This document shows, in pieces, positions 34,398 through 43,331 of a DNA stretch of 64,000 bases (the stretch's first letter is position 1; each line of letters opens with the position of its first letter). Below the pieces are notes generated by a model that searched no databases, was not told the origin of the DNA, and saw nothing but the letters and a program-made list of their open reading frames with translations. Position numbers and translations under genes: made by a program. Source of the stretch: Natronomonas gomsonensis (GTDB taxonomy: Archaea > Halobacteriota > Halobacteria > Halobacteriales > Haloarculaceae); NCBI RefSeq assembly GCF_024300825.1, contig NZ_CP101323.1:1488001-1552000 (forward strand), read 5' to 3'.

Positions 34398-34955
34398 TTA
34401 CGGCCCCCCGGGTTCGGTGAGCGAACGCAGGCTACGTCGGTCCGCGAGCAGGTGACACAGCGAAGTCCCCGCGAGAAACGCCAGTGCCGCGCTGGCCCAC
34501 AACAACGGGTCCAGAAACGATACCACCGGAATGCCCGCCAGTGCGCCGACGACGAGACAGAGGCCGACGATGCCGATGCCACGATACAGTTCCGACCACG
34601 AGATGCCGAACAGCGCGACGGGCGTGGCGTAGTGTCGAACCGACCGGGCCGCGGCGAGCACCCGAACCTCCCGTCTGTCGGCGTCGTAGGACACCAACCC
34701 GAGGTCGGCCAACCGCGGGACGTGGGTCTGTCGCAGCGAGTTGTACACGCTCTCACGAAGCGGCGACGGGGGCTGGTCACAGCCCGCTTCGGCCGCCGCG
34801 ACTGCGTCAGCGAGTCGCGAAACCGACATCGTCCCCTCATGGCTGAGCAGCCGAAGCGCCGTTGCCCGGCGCGGACTGCTCAGTACGCGGTGTACGGTCG
34901 TCTCCGAAATACGGTGCTCGGGGTAGCGCCCTGCTACCGTGTCCCCACTCGACAT
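34398..34955 (-). CDS. membrane-anchored winged-helix regulator (DUF7344-type), copy 2
   Basis: 185 residues from the ATG at 34955. It has the same layout as copy 1: a winged helix (VHRVLSSPRRATALRLLSHE, then VYNSLRQTHVPRLADLGLVS) and two C-terminal helices (GIGIVGLCLVVGALAGIPVV and LWASAALAFLAGTSLCHLL). GGTTATTACC about 25 bases upstream is a likely promoter. The pair probably arose by duplication. Their position facing the surface-protein cluster suggests they control it, but no binding site is proven. Confidence 0.8.
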   Translation of the reverse strand: MSSGDTVAGRYPEHRISETTVHRVLSSPRRATALRLLSHEGTMSVSRLADAVAAAEAGCDQPPSPLRESVYNSLRQTHVPRLADLGLVSYDADRREVRVLAAARSVRHYATPVALFGISWSELYRGIGIVGLCLVVGALAGIPVVSFLDPLLWASAALAFLAGTSLCHLLADRRSLRSLTEPGGP

Positions 34956-35240
34956 GCACCAACAGAGGCCCACGGGGTAATAACCATGGGGAGCATACCG
35001 GTTTCGACCGGTCGGTTTCGCCAGACGGAGAGCCGCCGGAACGGTGACCATACCGGGACGAAAACCGAGCGTTTAGCCGGGTAGGGCCATCGTACCGCTT
35101 CGACGAACGGGGCGTTCAGCCGGTCTCAACGCCGCGTTCCGTGCATGGTCCGCTGTCTTTACCTATGCCCCCTCCCCCCAGAGGGAAACCTATCCCGAGG
35201 CGTCAGGGAACGACCCACGACCCGCGGGGAGTGAACCAAC
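34956..35240 (+). promoter_or_regulatory. divergent control region between regulator and surface-protein cluster
   Basis: No gene is seen in these 285 bases. A minus-strand TTATTACC box (about 34977-34985) serves the regulator. CTTTACCTATGCC near 35156-35168, about 75 bases before the first cluster ATG, could be the cluster promoter; a similar ACCTATGC occurs at about 39372-39379 in the gap before the gene at 39439. GGGGAGTGA just before the ATG at 35241 resembles a ribosome-binding site. Confidence 0.4.
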
Positions 35241-36131
35241 ATGACCGACGACAACAAACCCACGACGTACAGCCTCTCGCGCCGCAAGACACTCGCCGGA
35301 CTCGGGGCCATCGGCCTCGCCTCCGCCGGCGCCGGGCTCGGCACCTCCGCGTTCTTCAGCGACACCGAGACCTTCGAGAACAACACCCTCACGGCCGGCA
35401 CGCTCGACATGAACGTCACCGCGACCATCGAGGCAGCCAGCGAATACTTCGAAGACGCAGTCGGGATGAGCCTCACGGCGGACGACAGCGAGGCCGTCGC
35501 CGGTCTCGTCGTCGATGACATCAAGCCCGGCGACTGGGCGGTCATCTGCTTCGACATCGAAGTTGGCGACAACCCCGGCTACGTGATGGTCTCGACGGAG
35601 AACTTCTCGGAAGACGGCGGCGAGAACCCCGAACCCGAACAGGAAGCCGAAGGCGATACTGACAACGACGCTGACCTCGGCGAATTCCTCCTGACCACGG
35701 TCTGGCAGAACTTCCCGGGGTCCGGCAGTTCCAAGGGCGACCTCGCGAACCTCGACCCTGTCTTCAACAACAGTTCGAGCGACGTGGAGCTGTCGGGCGG
35801 CTACCAGCCACCCACCGACCTCGACGGCGTCGTCGACGGCGACGTGCACTACACCACCGCACGCGAGGCCAACGACGCACTCGAGAACTACATCATCAAG
35901 GACACAAACGGCGACCCGCTTCCAGTCAATGACACCGAAAGCGAAGGTGTCTACTCGTTCTGTCTCCTGCTCGAACTTCCCTTCGAGGTCGGCAACGTCA
36001 TCCAAGGCGACAGCCTCGGCTTCGACCTCGTCTTCGAGACCGAACAGGTCCGGAACAACGACGATCCGTTCAACAACAGCGTCAGTACGCCGACGCCCAC
36101 TCCGACCCCCACGCCGACTGGACCCCAATAA
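35241..36131 (+). CDS. SipW-class (TasA/camelysin-like) exported protein with Pro-Thr tail
   Basis: 296 residues. The N-terminus SLSRRKTLAGLGAIGLASAG then AFFSDTETFENNTLTAGTLD matches the SipW-cognate signal class used by TasA-type fibre proteins; a double Arg precedes the helix. The rest is acidic and beta-rich. Near the C-terminus is LELPFEVGNVIQGDSLGFDL, a motif shared with its downstream neighbours, followed by a threonine/proline tail (TPTPTPTPTPTGPQ), likely glycosylated or wall-spanning. First gene of a same-strand run ending in a signal peptidase and stalk protein. Probable surface fibre or matrix subunit. Confidence 0.85.
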   Translation: MTDDNKPTTYSLSRRKTLAGLGAIGLASAGAGLGTSAFFSDTETFENNTLTAGTLDMNVTATIEAASEYFEDAVGMSLTADDSEAVAGLVVDDIKPGDWAVICFDIEVGDNPGYVMVSTENFSEDGGENPEPEQEAEGDTDNDADLGEFLLTTVWQNFPGSGSSKGDLANLDPVFNNSSSDVELSGGYQPPTDLDGVVDGDVHYTTAREANDALENYIIKDTNGDPLPVNDTESEGVYSFCLLLELPFEVGNVIQGDSLGFDLVFETEQVRNNDDPFNNSVSTPTPTPTPTPTGPQ

Positions 36132-36157
36132 TCCACCATTAGCATAAACAGACTATC

Positions 36158-37879
36158 ATGACTCAAGACCCAGAACCGAAACTGTACGACCTCTCTCGCC
36201 GCAAGATGCTCGCGGGCATCGGCGCGGTCGGCCTCGCTTCGGCGGGTGCCGGCTTCGGCACCTCGGCGCTGTTCAACGACACCGAGACCTTCGAGGAGAA
36301 CTCCCTCACAGCGGGGGAACTCGACTTGCTCGTCGACTGGCAGCAGACCTACAGCTACTCGATGGGGGGTGAGGAAATCACTACGTTCGTCAACGCACAC
36401 CCCGACCACGACGGCGACGGTGAACAGTCCATCATCGACCCCCAGACCGAGGAGGTCTCTCGATACACCGACGAGTCCCGCAACCTCGCGGGGCTGAACT
36501 GCGAGAACATCCCGCCGCTGTCGGAGGCCGACTTCGGCACGGACCCCATCACCGAAGAACCGATGGAGACGCTCATGCAGTTTAGCGACATCAAGCCCGG
36601 CGACGAGGGCGAGGTAACGTTCTCGCTGCACCTCTGTGACAACCCCGGCTACGTCTGGATGCAGGCCTCCGATGTCTCCGAGAGCGGGGGGGACCACCCC
36701 GACCCGGAGATGGCCGTCGACGCCGACAACCTCCCGGACCTCGCGGAGGAAATCGCCGTCCGTCTGTGGTACGACGCCGACTGCGACAACGTCTACGACG
36801 AGGCCGAACCGGCCGATATCATACTGACGCTGGATTTCTCCGGGTCGATGCTGTACGACCAGTTCGGCGGCGTCGTCAACGAGGAGGAAATCGAGGTCGA
36901 CGGAGACACCTACGACGAGACGACGAAAATCGATCTCGTCGAGTTGGGCGTCAAGCAGTTCATCGAATACCTCGACGAGTCGAACGCCGACGTGGAGGTG
37001 GGCGTCGCCTACTTCGACGGCGAAGGCGCCGACAACGTCGGGCCCCGAGTGGGCCTCCTGGAGGGACTCACCAACGACCTCAGCGCCGTCGACACCGCCG
37101 TCTCCGGTCTCCGGCAGAAACTCGCCAACGTCGTCTCCGGCGCGAATAACGACCCGTTCATCAACGACGGCAACGCCGACCCCTCCGCTGGCGGCGGTAT
37201 CGCCACCGGTACCTACATCGGGGAAGGCGTCAACGAAGCGCAAGTCGAACTCCGTGACAACGGTCGTTCCGGCGTCGAGTACGTGAACATCGTTCTCTCG
37301 GACGGCGAGTCGTTCAACGGGCAGGGACCGACGCAGTTCTCTGACCCGACGGAAGCCGCGGACAACGCCCGTGACCCGCAGGGGTCACCGACCCACGGCA
37401 GTCCGACGCCGGCCTCGCCCGCGACGAACCTCTACACCATCTCCGTCGGGAGCGCAAACGACAGCGTCCTCCAGTCGATGGCTGGACCCGCCGGCGGCGC
37501 GGGCGGTGCGACCGCCTACTTCTTCGACGTGAACGACCCGACCAATATTCCGACCGTCTTCGGCATCCTCTCGAACGCCGTCGGTCCGGAGTCGGAGATA
37601 TTCAACGGGTCGCTGGCGGATGCACTCGCCGTCCTAGAGAGCGGAAACGGACTCCCGCTCGACGGCAACGTTTCGACGCCGTTCGATGAGTTCGTTGAAT
37701 CGGCGACCGACGACGACCGTGAACCGTTCGCCGGCGGACAGATGTACTGTCTTGGATTCTCGTGGGAACTGCCCTTCGAGGCCGGCAACGAGGTGCAGGG
37801 CGATACGCTGGGTTTCAACCTCGGCTTCTACACCGAACAGGCGCGGTACAACGACGGAAGCGGGTCGGCACAGGCCTGA
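36158..37879 (+). CDS. SipW-class exported protein with inserted VWA domain
   Basis: 573 residues. It has the same signal region as its upstream neighbour (LSRRKMLAGIGAVGLASAGA, ALFNDTETFEENSLTAGELD) and the same C-terminal motif (WELPFEAGNEVQGDTLGFNL). Between them, from about residue 218 to 465, is a von Willebrand A domain with the metal site D226-x-S228-x-S230 (TLDFSGSM) and a TLYTISVGS-like late strand. VWA domains bind protein partners through a metal ion, so this may cross-link or cap a fibre. It starts 26 bases after the previous stop. Confidence 0.88.
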   Translation: MTQDPEPKLYDLSRRKMLAGIGAVGLASAGAGFGTSALFNDTETFEENSLTAGELDLLVDWQQTYSYSMGGEEITTFVNAHPDHDGDGEQSIIDPQTEEVSRYTDESRNLAGLNCENIPPLSEADFGTDPITEEPMETLMQFSDIKPGDEGEVTFSLHLCDNPGYVWMQASDVSESGGDHPDPEMAVDADNLPDLAEEIAVRLWYDADCDNVYDEAEPADIILTLDFSGSMLYDQFGGVVNEEEIEVDGDTYDETTKIDLVELGVKQFIEYLDESNADVEVGVAYFDGEGADNVGPRVGLLEGLTNDLSAVDTAVSGLRQKLANVVSGANNDPFINDGNADPSAGGGIATGTYIGEGVNEAQVELRDNGRSGVEYVNIVLSDGESFNGQGPTQFSDPTEAADNARDPQGSPTHGSPTPASPATNLYTISVGSANDSVLQSMAGPAGGAGGATAYFFDVNDPTNIPTVFGILSNAVGPESEIFNGSLADALAVLESGNGLPLDGNVSTPFDEFVESATDDDREPFAGGQMYCLGFSWELPFEAGNEVQGDTLGFNLGFYTEQARYNDGSGSAQA

Positions 37880-37967
37880 CCCAACGGCACACATCCTACT
37901 ACCTTCCCACGCTGGCGTACGGGGGTTCGACTCCTCCGGTGGGCATCTCCGCACGCGGAGAACACCT

Positions 37968-39299
37968 ATGACACGAGACAACCAACTGTACGATCTAACC
38001 CGGAGAAAGCTACTCGTGGGTGCCGGTGCCGTCGGCCTCGCTTCGGCGGGTGCTGGGCTCGGTACCTCCGCGTTCTTCAGCGACACCGAGAGTTTTGAGG
38101 GCAACACCATCACGGCCGGTACGCTCGATTTACTCGTCGGTTACGAGTCGACGTACAACGGCGCTCCAGCCGAGAACCTCGCTCAGATGCCGTCGGGAAC
38201 GGCCGACGGCCCCGCGGGACTGTTCTACACGCTTGACGACGTGAAACCCGGCGACTCCGGGTCGTTTCAGTTCTGTTTCGAGTTGAACACCAACCCAGCC
38301 TATCTCTGGCTGTGCACCGAGGGGACGGAAGACGCCGAAAACGGACAGAACGGCCCCGAAATCACTGCAGAGGGTGTCGACACCGACGGACTCGGTGAAC
38401 TCGACGACAGCATCCTCGTCGACGCCGCTTACTGCGATTCTGACGGTACGCCGCTCGAGGGGGGCGAAATCGCCTCGGGCGTGACGTTCGCGGGACTCCT
38501 CGCGGCGTTCGAATCCGGTACGCCCCTGAACGGCGACGGCGTCGACGCCACCCCGGGTGAGCAGTCGCCGTACCCGGCCAGCAGCGAGCGCGGCGCAACC
38601 ACCGGACCATGTGTCTGTTTCGAGTGGGAACTCCCCTTCGAGGTTGGCAACGAGGTGCAAAGCGATTCCTTGGCGTTCAACGTCGAATTCCACGCGGTGC
38701 AGGCGCGCAACACCAACGGGACGCAGAACCCTTGTGGTGAGGACATCGAAGCGCCGGCCGACGAGCCCCCGAATACGGACTTCGAGGACGGACAGGACAG
38801 CGGCTGGCAGCTCTTCGGAGACGCCACGACTTCCGAAGCACAGGTCGTGAGCACCGGCGGTAATCTCGGGGCATACCTCGAGGGAGTCGACACGGCTACC
38901 GGCGGTATCTGGTACTTCGATGCCCCGGAATCGTTCCTCGGTGACCAATCCGCGTTCGCCGGCGGAAGTCTAGCCTACGACCTCACACAATCTCCGGCGG
39001 GGTCGTTGGTTCGCGACGACATAGTCCTCGTCGGCGGTGGAACGACGCTGACGTACCGCTACGACTCTTCGGCGGATTTCCCAGCGCTAACACCCGCCTG
39101 GTCCGAGTACGAGATTCCGCTCGATACGAGTGCAGGCTGGCGAATCGGTACCAGCGGGTCGTACGGGAGCCGAACACCGGCGACATCAACACAAATCGCC
39201 GCCGTTCTCGGCGATTTGACGGCGCTCAGGATTCGCGGCGAGTTCGTTAACGGGAACGACACTGGCGGGCTGGATAACCCCCAATTCGTCGCACCGTAG
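37968..39299 (+). CDS. SipW-class exported protein with C-terminal laminin-B-like domain
   Basis: 443 residues from the ATG at 37968; the longer open frame to 37686 runs inside the previous gene. Signal region: LTRRKLLVGAGAVGLASAGA, AFFSDTESFEGNTITAGTLD. The shared motif WELPFEVGNEVQSDSLAF is at 220-237. From about residue 270 a second domain begins with IWYFDAPESFLGDQSAFAGG, LAYDLTQSP, DDIVLVGGGTTLTYRYD and ends LDNPQFVAP. This pattern resembles the laminin IV (laminin B) domain seen in secreted adhesins. It is likely a matrix or adhesion component. Cysteines are unusually frequent for a haloarchaeal protein. Confidence 0.85.
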   Translation: MTRDNQLYDLTRRKLLVGAGAVGLASAGAGLGTSAFFSDTESFEGNTITAGTLDLLVGYESTYNGAPAENLAQMPSGTADGPAGLFYTLDDVKPGDSGSFQFCFELNTNPAYLWLCTEGTEDAENGQNGPEITAEGVDTDGLGELDDSILVDAAYCDSDGTPLEGGEIASGVTFAGLLAAFESGTPLNGDGVDATPGEQSPYPASSERGATTGPCVCFEWELPFEVGNEVQSDSLAFNVEFHAVQARNTNGTQNPCGEDIEAPADEPPNTDFEDGQDSGWQLFGDATTSEAQVVSTGGNLGAYLEGVDTATGGIWYFDAPESFLGDQSAFAGGSLAYDLTQSPAGSLVRDDIVLVGGGTTLTYRYDSSADFPALTPAWSEYEIPLDTSAGWRIGTSGSYGSRTPATSTQIAAVLGDLTALRIRGEFVNGNDTGGLDNPQFVAP

Positions 39300-39438
39300 G
39301 ACGATTTACAGCCGACTTCAACACCGGTACGGATACCCTACCGCTCGCCGACGGAGCGACACTCGACCCATACCTATGCGATATCCTCCCCAGTGGGAGA
39401 GCAACACGAGCGGCCGACTGCGGCCGGAGACTGATGAA

Positions 39439-40224
39439 ATGCAATTCACACGACGACAACTGCTGGCAGGAATCGGAGGGGGGACGCTCGCAGCCGGCGG
39501 CATCGCCGCGGCTCGGCCAGCCGACCCTACGTTCACGAGATACACCTACGCGGCACCGGATACCGACGACCGCCGGCTCCGCGTCGCGTGGTACGAGCGA
39601 TACAACGGCGCGTTCCTCGAACACCAAAACGGGACCGAGGCGGTGACGCTCACCGACGCCCTCGACCCGGCGATGGACCCCGAATACGTCGTCGAAGCCA
39701 ACGGCCCGGTCGTCTCGCTTTCGAACGTCGTCCCCGGGGATAGCGGTACCTTGGTCGTCGGACTCGAAGTCGTCGACGAAGCGGGCGCAGAGGCACTCGA
39801 TGTCTACGTGCGCGCGGCGCTGACGGAGAATGCGGAAAACCGCGTCAACGGACCCGAACTCGCGGCCGGGGACGACCCCGACAGTGGCGAGGGAGAACTC
39901 GGTGCCACGACCGAAGTCGTCCTCTGGCGCGACGACGTGCCGGGTGGCAGTTGTGACGGCCAGTTCCAACCGATGGCCGGCTTCGGCGAGACCGCCATCG
40001 CCAAGGGGTCGATGAAGGCGGCGTTCGCGGGGGAGTTGGCAAACGATGGCAAACTCGCAATCGACTGTCTGTCCGTTGGGTCGACCCGGTGTCTCTCGCT
40101 GTCGTGGCAGGTCCCACTCGAGGTGGGAAACGTCGTCCAGACCGACAGCATCGGCTTCGACGTCGCCTTCGCCGGTGTCGCCTGTGGCGGCGAGAACCCA
40201 TTTAGCATGGAGGTGGCCGAATGA
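39439..40224 (+). CDS. exported protein related to the SipW-class family, divergent signal region
   Basis: 261 residues from the ATG at 39439 (MQFTRRQLLAGIGGGTLAAG), a Tat-type signal; a start at 39376 is possible. The FFSDTE-like motif of its neighbours is missing: it reads ADPTFTRYTYAAPD instead. Yet the C-terminal signature is kept (CLSLSWQVPLEVGNVVQTDS then IGFDV). So it seems to be a family member exported by another route or with a modified cleavage region. It overlaps the next gene by four bases (ATGA), showing shared translation. Confidence 0.8.
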   Translation: MQFTRRQLLAGIGGGTLAAGGIAAARPADPTFTRYTYAAPDTDDRRLRVAWYERYNGAFLEHQNGTEAVTLTDALDPAMDPEYVVEANGPVVSLSNVVPGDSGTLVVGLEVVDEAGAEALDVYVRAALTENAENRVNGPELAAGDDPDSGEGELGATTEVVLWRDDVPGGSCDGQFQPMAGFGETAIAKGSMKAAFAGELANDGKLAIDCLSVGSTRCLSLSWQVPLEVGNVVQTDSIGFDVAFAGVACGGENPFSMEVAE

Positions 40225-41288
40225 CGCTCAGCAGACGCCGCGTGTTGGCGGCGCTCGCGACCGCCGGCGGCGCGGGCGTTGTCACCGGTGGCGGGACGGC
40301 CGCCCTGTTGAACGACGGCGAACGTCTCACGGGTGCCGTCGGCGCCGGTGCCGTCGACCTCGCAGTCGGCTACGAGGTGTTGGCCGGACCGAACGCGGGA
40401 ACCACCGGGCGTGACAACGGACCGACGCTCGAACTGCCCGTCGCCGGACTCACCGCGAGCGACGACAGCGGGACGGCACTCGTCAGCGTCTCCCTTCCGG
40501 ACCTCCCACAGAGCGTCAACAATCCGGCGGCTATCTGGCTTCGGTTGGACTGTGCGGCGGCGTCGGCGCTGTCGGAACACCTCTCGGTTCGGCTCTCGTA
40601 TGCCGACTGTGAGACGGGTGCTCGCGGCGCTACCATCGCCGACGGCTCGCTTCGCTCCGTCGCCGACGGACTACGGAACGGTGAACTCCTCGACGCCGAC
40701 ACCTCGACGGGGTCGGTCGACTGTCTGACCGACGAACTGTGTTTCCTCGTCGAGTACTGGCTGGACGATGAGTACGTCGGAACCGACGCCACCGCGCTGT
40801 CGTTCGACGTCTACGGCGTCCAGTGTCGCAACGACGAGACGAGAGCGAACCCGTTCCCACGGCGGCCGAGTTGTGACACCTACGACCCCTGTGTGTGCTG
40901 TGACCGGCTCGGAAAGCTGGAGTTCGAGGACGGAGAGGCCCCGGGAATCGGCGATAGCTACATCGAACCGGGTGTCTACGCGTTCAGCGAAGGGGGCGAC
41001 GGCTACGAAATCGAGATATACGACACTGTAGAGAAAGACGGTAGCGCCGAAACCACGGCGGTCGCGTTCCGCCTCCGCCGAACCGACGGTGGAACGCCCC
41101 CAGCCCTGTGTGAGGTGGGAATCAAGGCGGGCCCCGGTGACCCACGGCTCTACGCCGCCGGGAGCCAGCCGACCAACGACACGGCGTCGCTCGAAGACGG
41201 CGGCCTGCTGTACGCCGACGACGACAGGGGAATCAGCCACGTCACCGTCGCCGTCTGCTCGACCGACTGTGAGGAGGAGAACCAATGA
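40221..41288 (+). CDS. SipW-class-like exported protein, cysteine-rich
   Basis: 355 residues. The N-terminus MTLSRRRVLAALATAGGAGV carries three arginines then GGTAALLNDGERLTGAVGAG, a weakened form of the cluster's cleavage motif. A cysteine-rich middle (RPSCDTYDPCVCCDRLGKLE, residues about 214-233) may bind metal or form disulfides. The last part (EIEIYDTVEKDG and later) is a separate beta domain. It overlaps the genes on both sides by four bases (ATGA), tying it to the signal peptidase downstream. Probable minor subunit. Confidence 0.8.
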   Translation: MTLSRRRVLAALATAGGAGVVTGGGTAALLNDGERLTGAVGAGAVDLAVGYEVLAGPNAGTTGRDNGPTLELPVAGLTASDDSGTALVSVSLPDLPQSVNNPAAIWLRLDCAAASALSEHLSVRLSYADCETGARGATIADGSLRSVADGLRNGELLDADTSTGSVDCLTDELCFLVEYWLDDEYVGTDATALSFDVYGVQCRNDETRANPFPRRPSCDTYDPCVCCDRLGKLEFEDGEAPGIGDSYIEPGVYAFSEGGDGYEIEIYDTVEKDGSAETTAVAFRLRRTDGGTPPALCEVGIKAGPGDPRLYAAGSQPTNDTASLEDGGLLYADDDRGISHVTVAVCSTDCEEENQ

Positions 41289-42241
41289 CCGACGGAACCA
41301 CCGCAACCGAGGAGGCGACGATGAGCGACACCCAACCGGAACGGGAATCGGCACCGGAGGAGTCCAGACCGGCCACCAGCGGTCGGGTACGCCGTATCGC
41401 GGCCGTTCTCGGGTTCGTCCTCATCGTGGCGCTCGTCGTCCCCTTCGTGGTGTTCGCGGTGCCCCAGACCATCGGCGCCGACCACGGGTTCGTCGTCCTC
41501 TCGGGCAGTATGGAACCGGCCATCTCGCCCGGTGACGTCGTCATCGTCGCTAGCGGCCCGGTCGCGGTCGGCGACGTCATCACCTACCGGATGGGCAACG
41601 AGGTGCCGACGACCCACCGAATCGTCGAGGAAGTCGACGGCGCCTACCGGACGAAAGGCGACGCCAACGAGAACGTCGACGCCGGACTCGTCGACCCCTC
41701 GCAGGTCCTCGGGAACGTCGTCGTCGTCATCCCGCTCATCGGCTACGTCATCCTGTGGGCGAACACGACCGTCGGGTTCGCGCTGTTGGTCGTGGTGCCG
41801 CTGGTCCTTCTCGGTGGCATGGAGGCGTACCGCTTTCTCCGTGACCCGGAGGAAGAACACGCCACCGCGACCGCGGCGACGGACGGTGGAGCGGGCGCCC
41901 CGGACGGAAGTGTGCCTGCCGAGGTGGCTGTGACCGAAACTGAAGACAGCCCCTCTGAAACGTCACCACAGAAGACCGTCGAGGTCGCTGGACTCGACCT
42001 GTCGCTGACGCTCTGGGTGCTGTTGGCCTTCGCCGCGTACGCCGGCTACGTGCTCTTCACGGAAGTGAGCCGAACCGGCGTCCCGAGCGCCGTCGGCGTC
42101 GGCGTGTTCACCGGCGCACTCGTCGGATTCATGCTGGTCGCCGCGTTGGTGGGCCGAGAGCGTCTCCGCACTCGCCGGCAGGACGCCGAACCGGTTGCCA
42201 TGACGGACCCGGACGCCGACGGAACCCCCGGAGGTGACTGA
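41285..42241 (+). CDS. signal peptidase I, SipW/ER (Ser-His) type, with extra C-terminal membrane domain
   Basis: 318 residues. After one N-terminal helix come the catalytic Ser75 in VLSGSMEPAISPGD, His111 in TTHRIVEEVDG and Asp126 in TKGDANEN. His rather than Lys marks the archaeal/ER/SipW group. A third helix follows. Unlike usual enzymes of about 200 residues it has a disordered acidic linker and two more helices (TLWVLLAFAAYAGYVLF and VGVFTGALVGFMLVAALV). Overlap with the gene before it, and its place among SipW-class substrates, make it the likely dedicated processing enzyme of this cluster. Confidence 0.93.
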   Translation: MTDGTTATEEATMSDTQPERESAPEESRPATSGRVRRIAAVLGFVLIVALVVPFVVFAVPQTIGADHGFVVLSGSMEPAISPGDVVIVASGPVAVGDVITYRMGNEVPTTHRIVEEVDGAYRTKGDANENVDAGLVDPSQVLGNVVVVIPLIGYVILWANTTVGFALLVVVPLVLLGGMEAYRFLRDPEEEHATATAATDGGAGAPDGSVPAEVAVTETEDSPSETSPQKTVEVAGLDLSLTLWVLLAFAAYAGYVLFTEVSRTGVPSAVGVGVFTGALVGFMLVAALVGRERLRTRRQDAEPVAMTDPDADGTPGGD

Positions 42242-42242
42242 G

Positions 42243-43331
42243 ATGGCAAACGACATCGCCGTCGTCGTCGCCGTCGTGGCGGTGTTCGTCGCCGCGACGG
42301 TCGGTTCCGCCGGCGGAACGGCTTCGCTGCTGTCCGACCAGGAATCGGTGACCGTTCCCGTCAGTGCCGACGTGGCGCCGCCAATCCAGCCAGTCGAGGA
42401 CGACAATGACACAGGCCCTTCGGCCGAAGGGTTCTCGCCGCCGTCAGCCGGTCCACCCGGAGGACCGACCGCGTTCGCACGCGGAGGTGGCCCCGGTGGC
42501 GACAGCCTCGATAGCGATACCAGCGCCCCGACGACGGTATCGGCCGACGACGAACAGCCGGACGGCGAGCAGCCACCCACCGAACAGGCTGACGACTCAC
42601 CGACGGTCGAAAACGGCTCCAGCGACGGAACGGCCCCGGACGGAGAACCCACCGAGGAACCGGGCGAAAACACGCCCGAGTCGAACGACGAGGAAGACGG
42701 TTCGACGACCGAGGACGAATCGGATGCCGGTTCACAATCCACTGACGGGTCCGGTGATGCCGAACCCGAGGGCGAGACGTCGGAAGACGCCGGCGAGGCG
42801 GACGCTGACGGTGCCGACGCCGACAGTGCCGACGATACCACGGACGACGAGGACGCCGGTACCGACGCCGAGACCGAAGAGCAGACCGACGACGGTGCTG
42901 ACTCGACCGACGGTGACACGGAGACGCCAGAAGCCGACGAACAGTCCACCGACGATGGCGAGCAGTCTCCCGACGATGGACAAGCCACCGACGAGCAAGC
43001 GGACGACTCGACGGAGGACGATGTCGAAACCGAGTCGACCGACTCCGACGACGAATCCGCGAACGACACCTCATCCACCGACGGTAGCGACACTGACGGG
43101 GCAGTCACCGACGATGAGACGGCAGATGAGGATACGACAGACGGCGGGACGGAAGACGACGGGACGACCGACGGCGACACTTCGACCGACGGGACGACTG
43201 ATGGAGAGACCTCCGGAGCGACCGCCGACGAAACGGACGCCTCGACGAGCGACGCCGAAAGCGAGTCCACGGACGAAGACACCGACGAGTCAGACGCCGC
43301 CGCTGACACAACCGTGTCCGGCGAGTCCTGA
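42243..43331 (+). CDS. long acidic Asp/Glu/Ser/Thr stalk protein with SipW-like signal region
   Basis: 362 residues from the ATG at 42243; a GTG at 42234 would overlap the peptidase gene. The N-terminal helix (VVVAVVAVFVAATVGSAGG) is followed by TASLLSDQESVTVPVSAD, a recognisable relative of the FFSDTE motif. From about residue 55 to the end nearly every residue is D, E, S, T, G, A or P, in loosely repeated short units (TDDGADSTDGDTET type). Such a chain would be extended, heavily charged and perhaps O-glycosylated. It looks like a surface stalk or matrix polymer. Confidence 0.8.
   Translation: MANDIAVVVAVVAVFVAATVGSAGGTASLLSDQESVTVPVSADVAPPIQPVEDDNDTGPSAEGFSPPSAGPPGGPTAFARGGGPGGDSLDSDTSAPTTVSADDEQPDGEQPPTEQADDSPTVENGSSDGTAPDGEPTEEPGENTPESNDEEDGSTTEDESDAGSQSTDGSGDAEPEGETSEDAGEADADGADADSADDTTDDEDAGTDAETEEQTDDGADSTDGDTETPEADEQSTDDGEQSPDDGQATDEQADDSTEDDVETESTDSDDESANDTSSTDGSDTDGAVTDDETADEDTTDGGTEDDGTTDGDTSTDGTTDGETSGATADETDASTSDAESESTDEDTDESDAAADTTVSGES

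Noticed and set aside
35951-37243. 430-codon minus-strand frame across two surface-protein genes
   Set aside because: It crosses a gene boundary of two clear exported proteins and carries no signal, motif or promoter.
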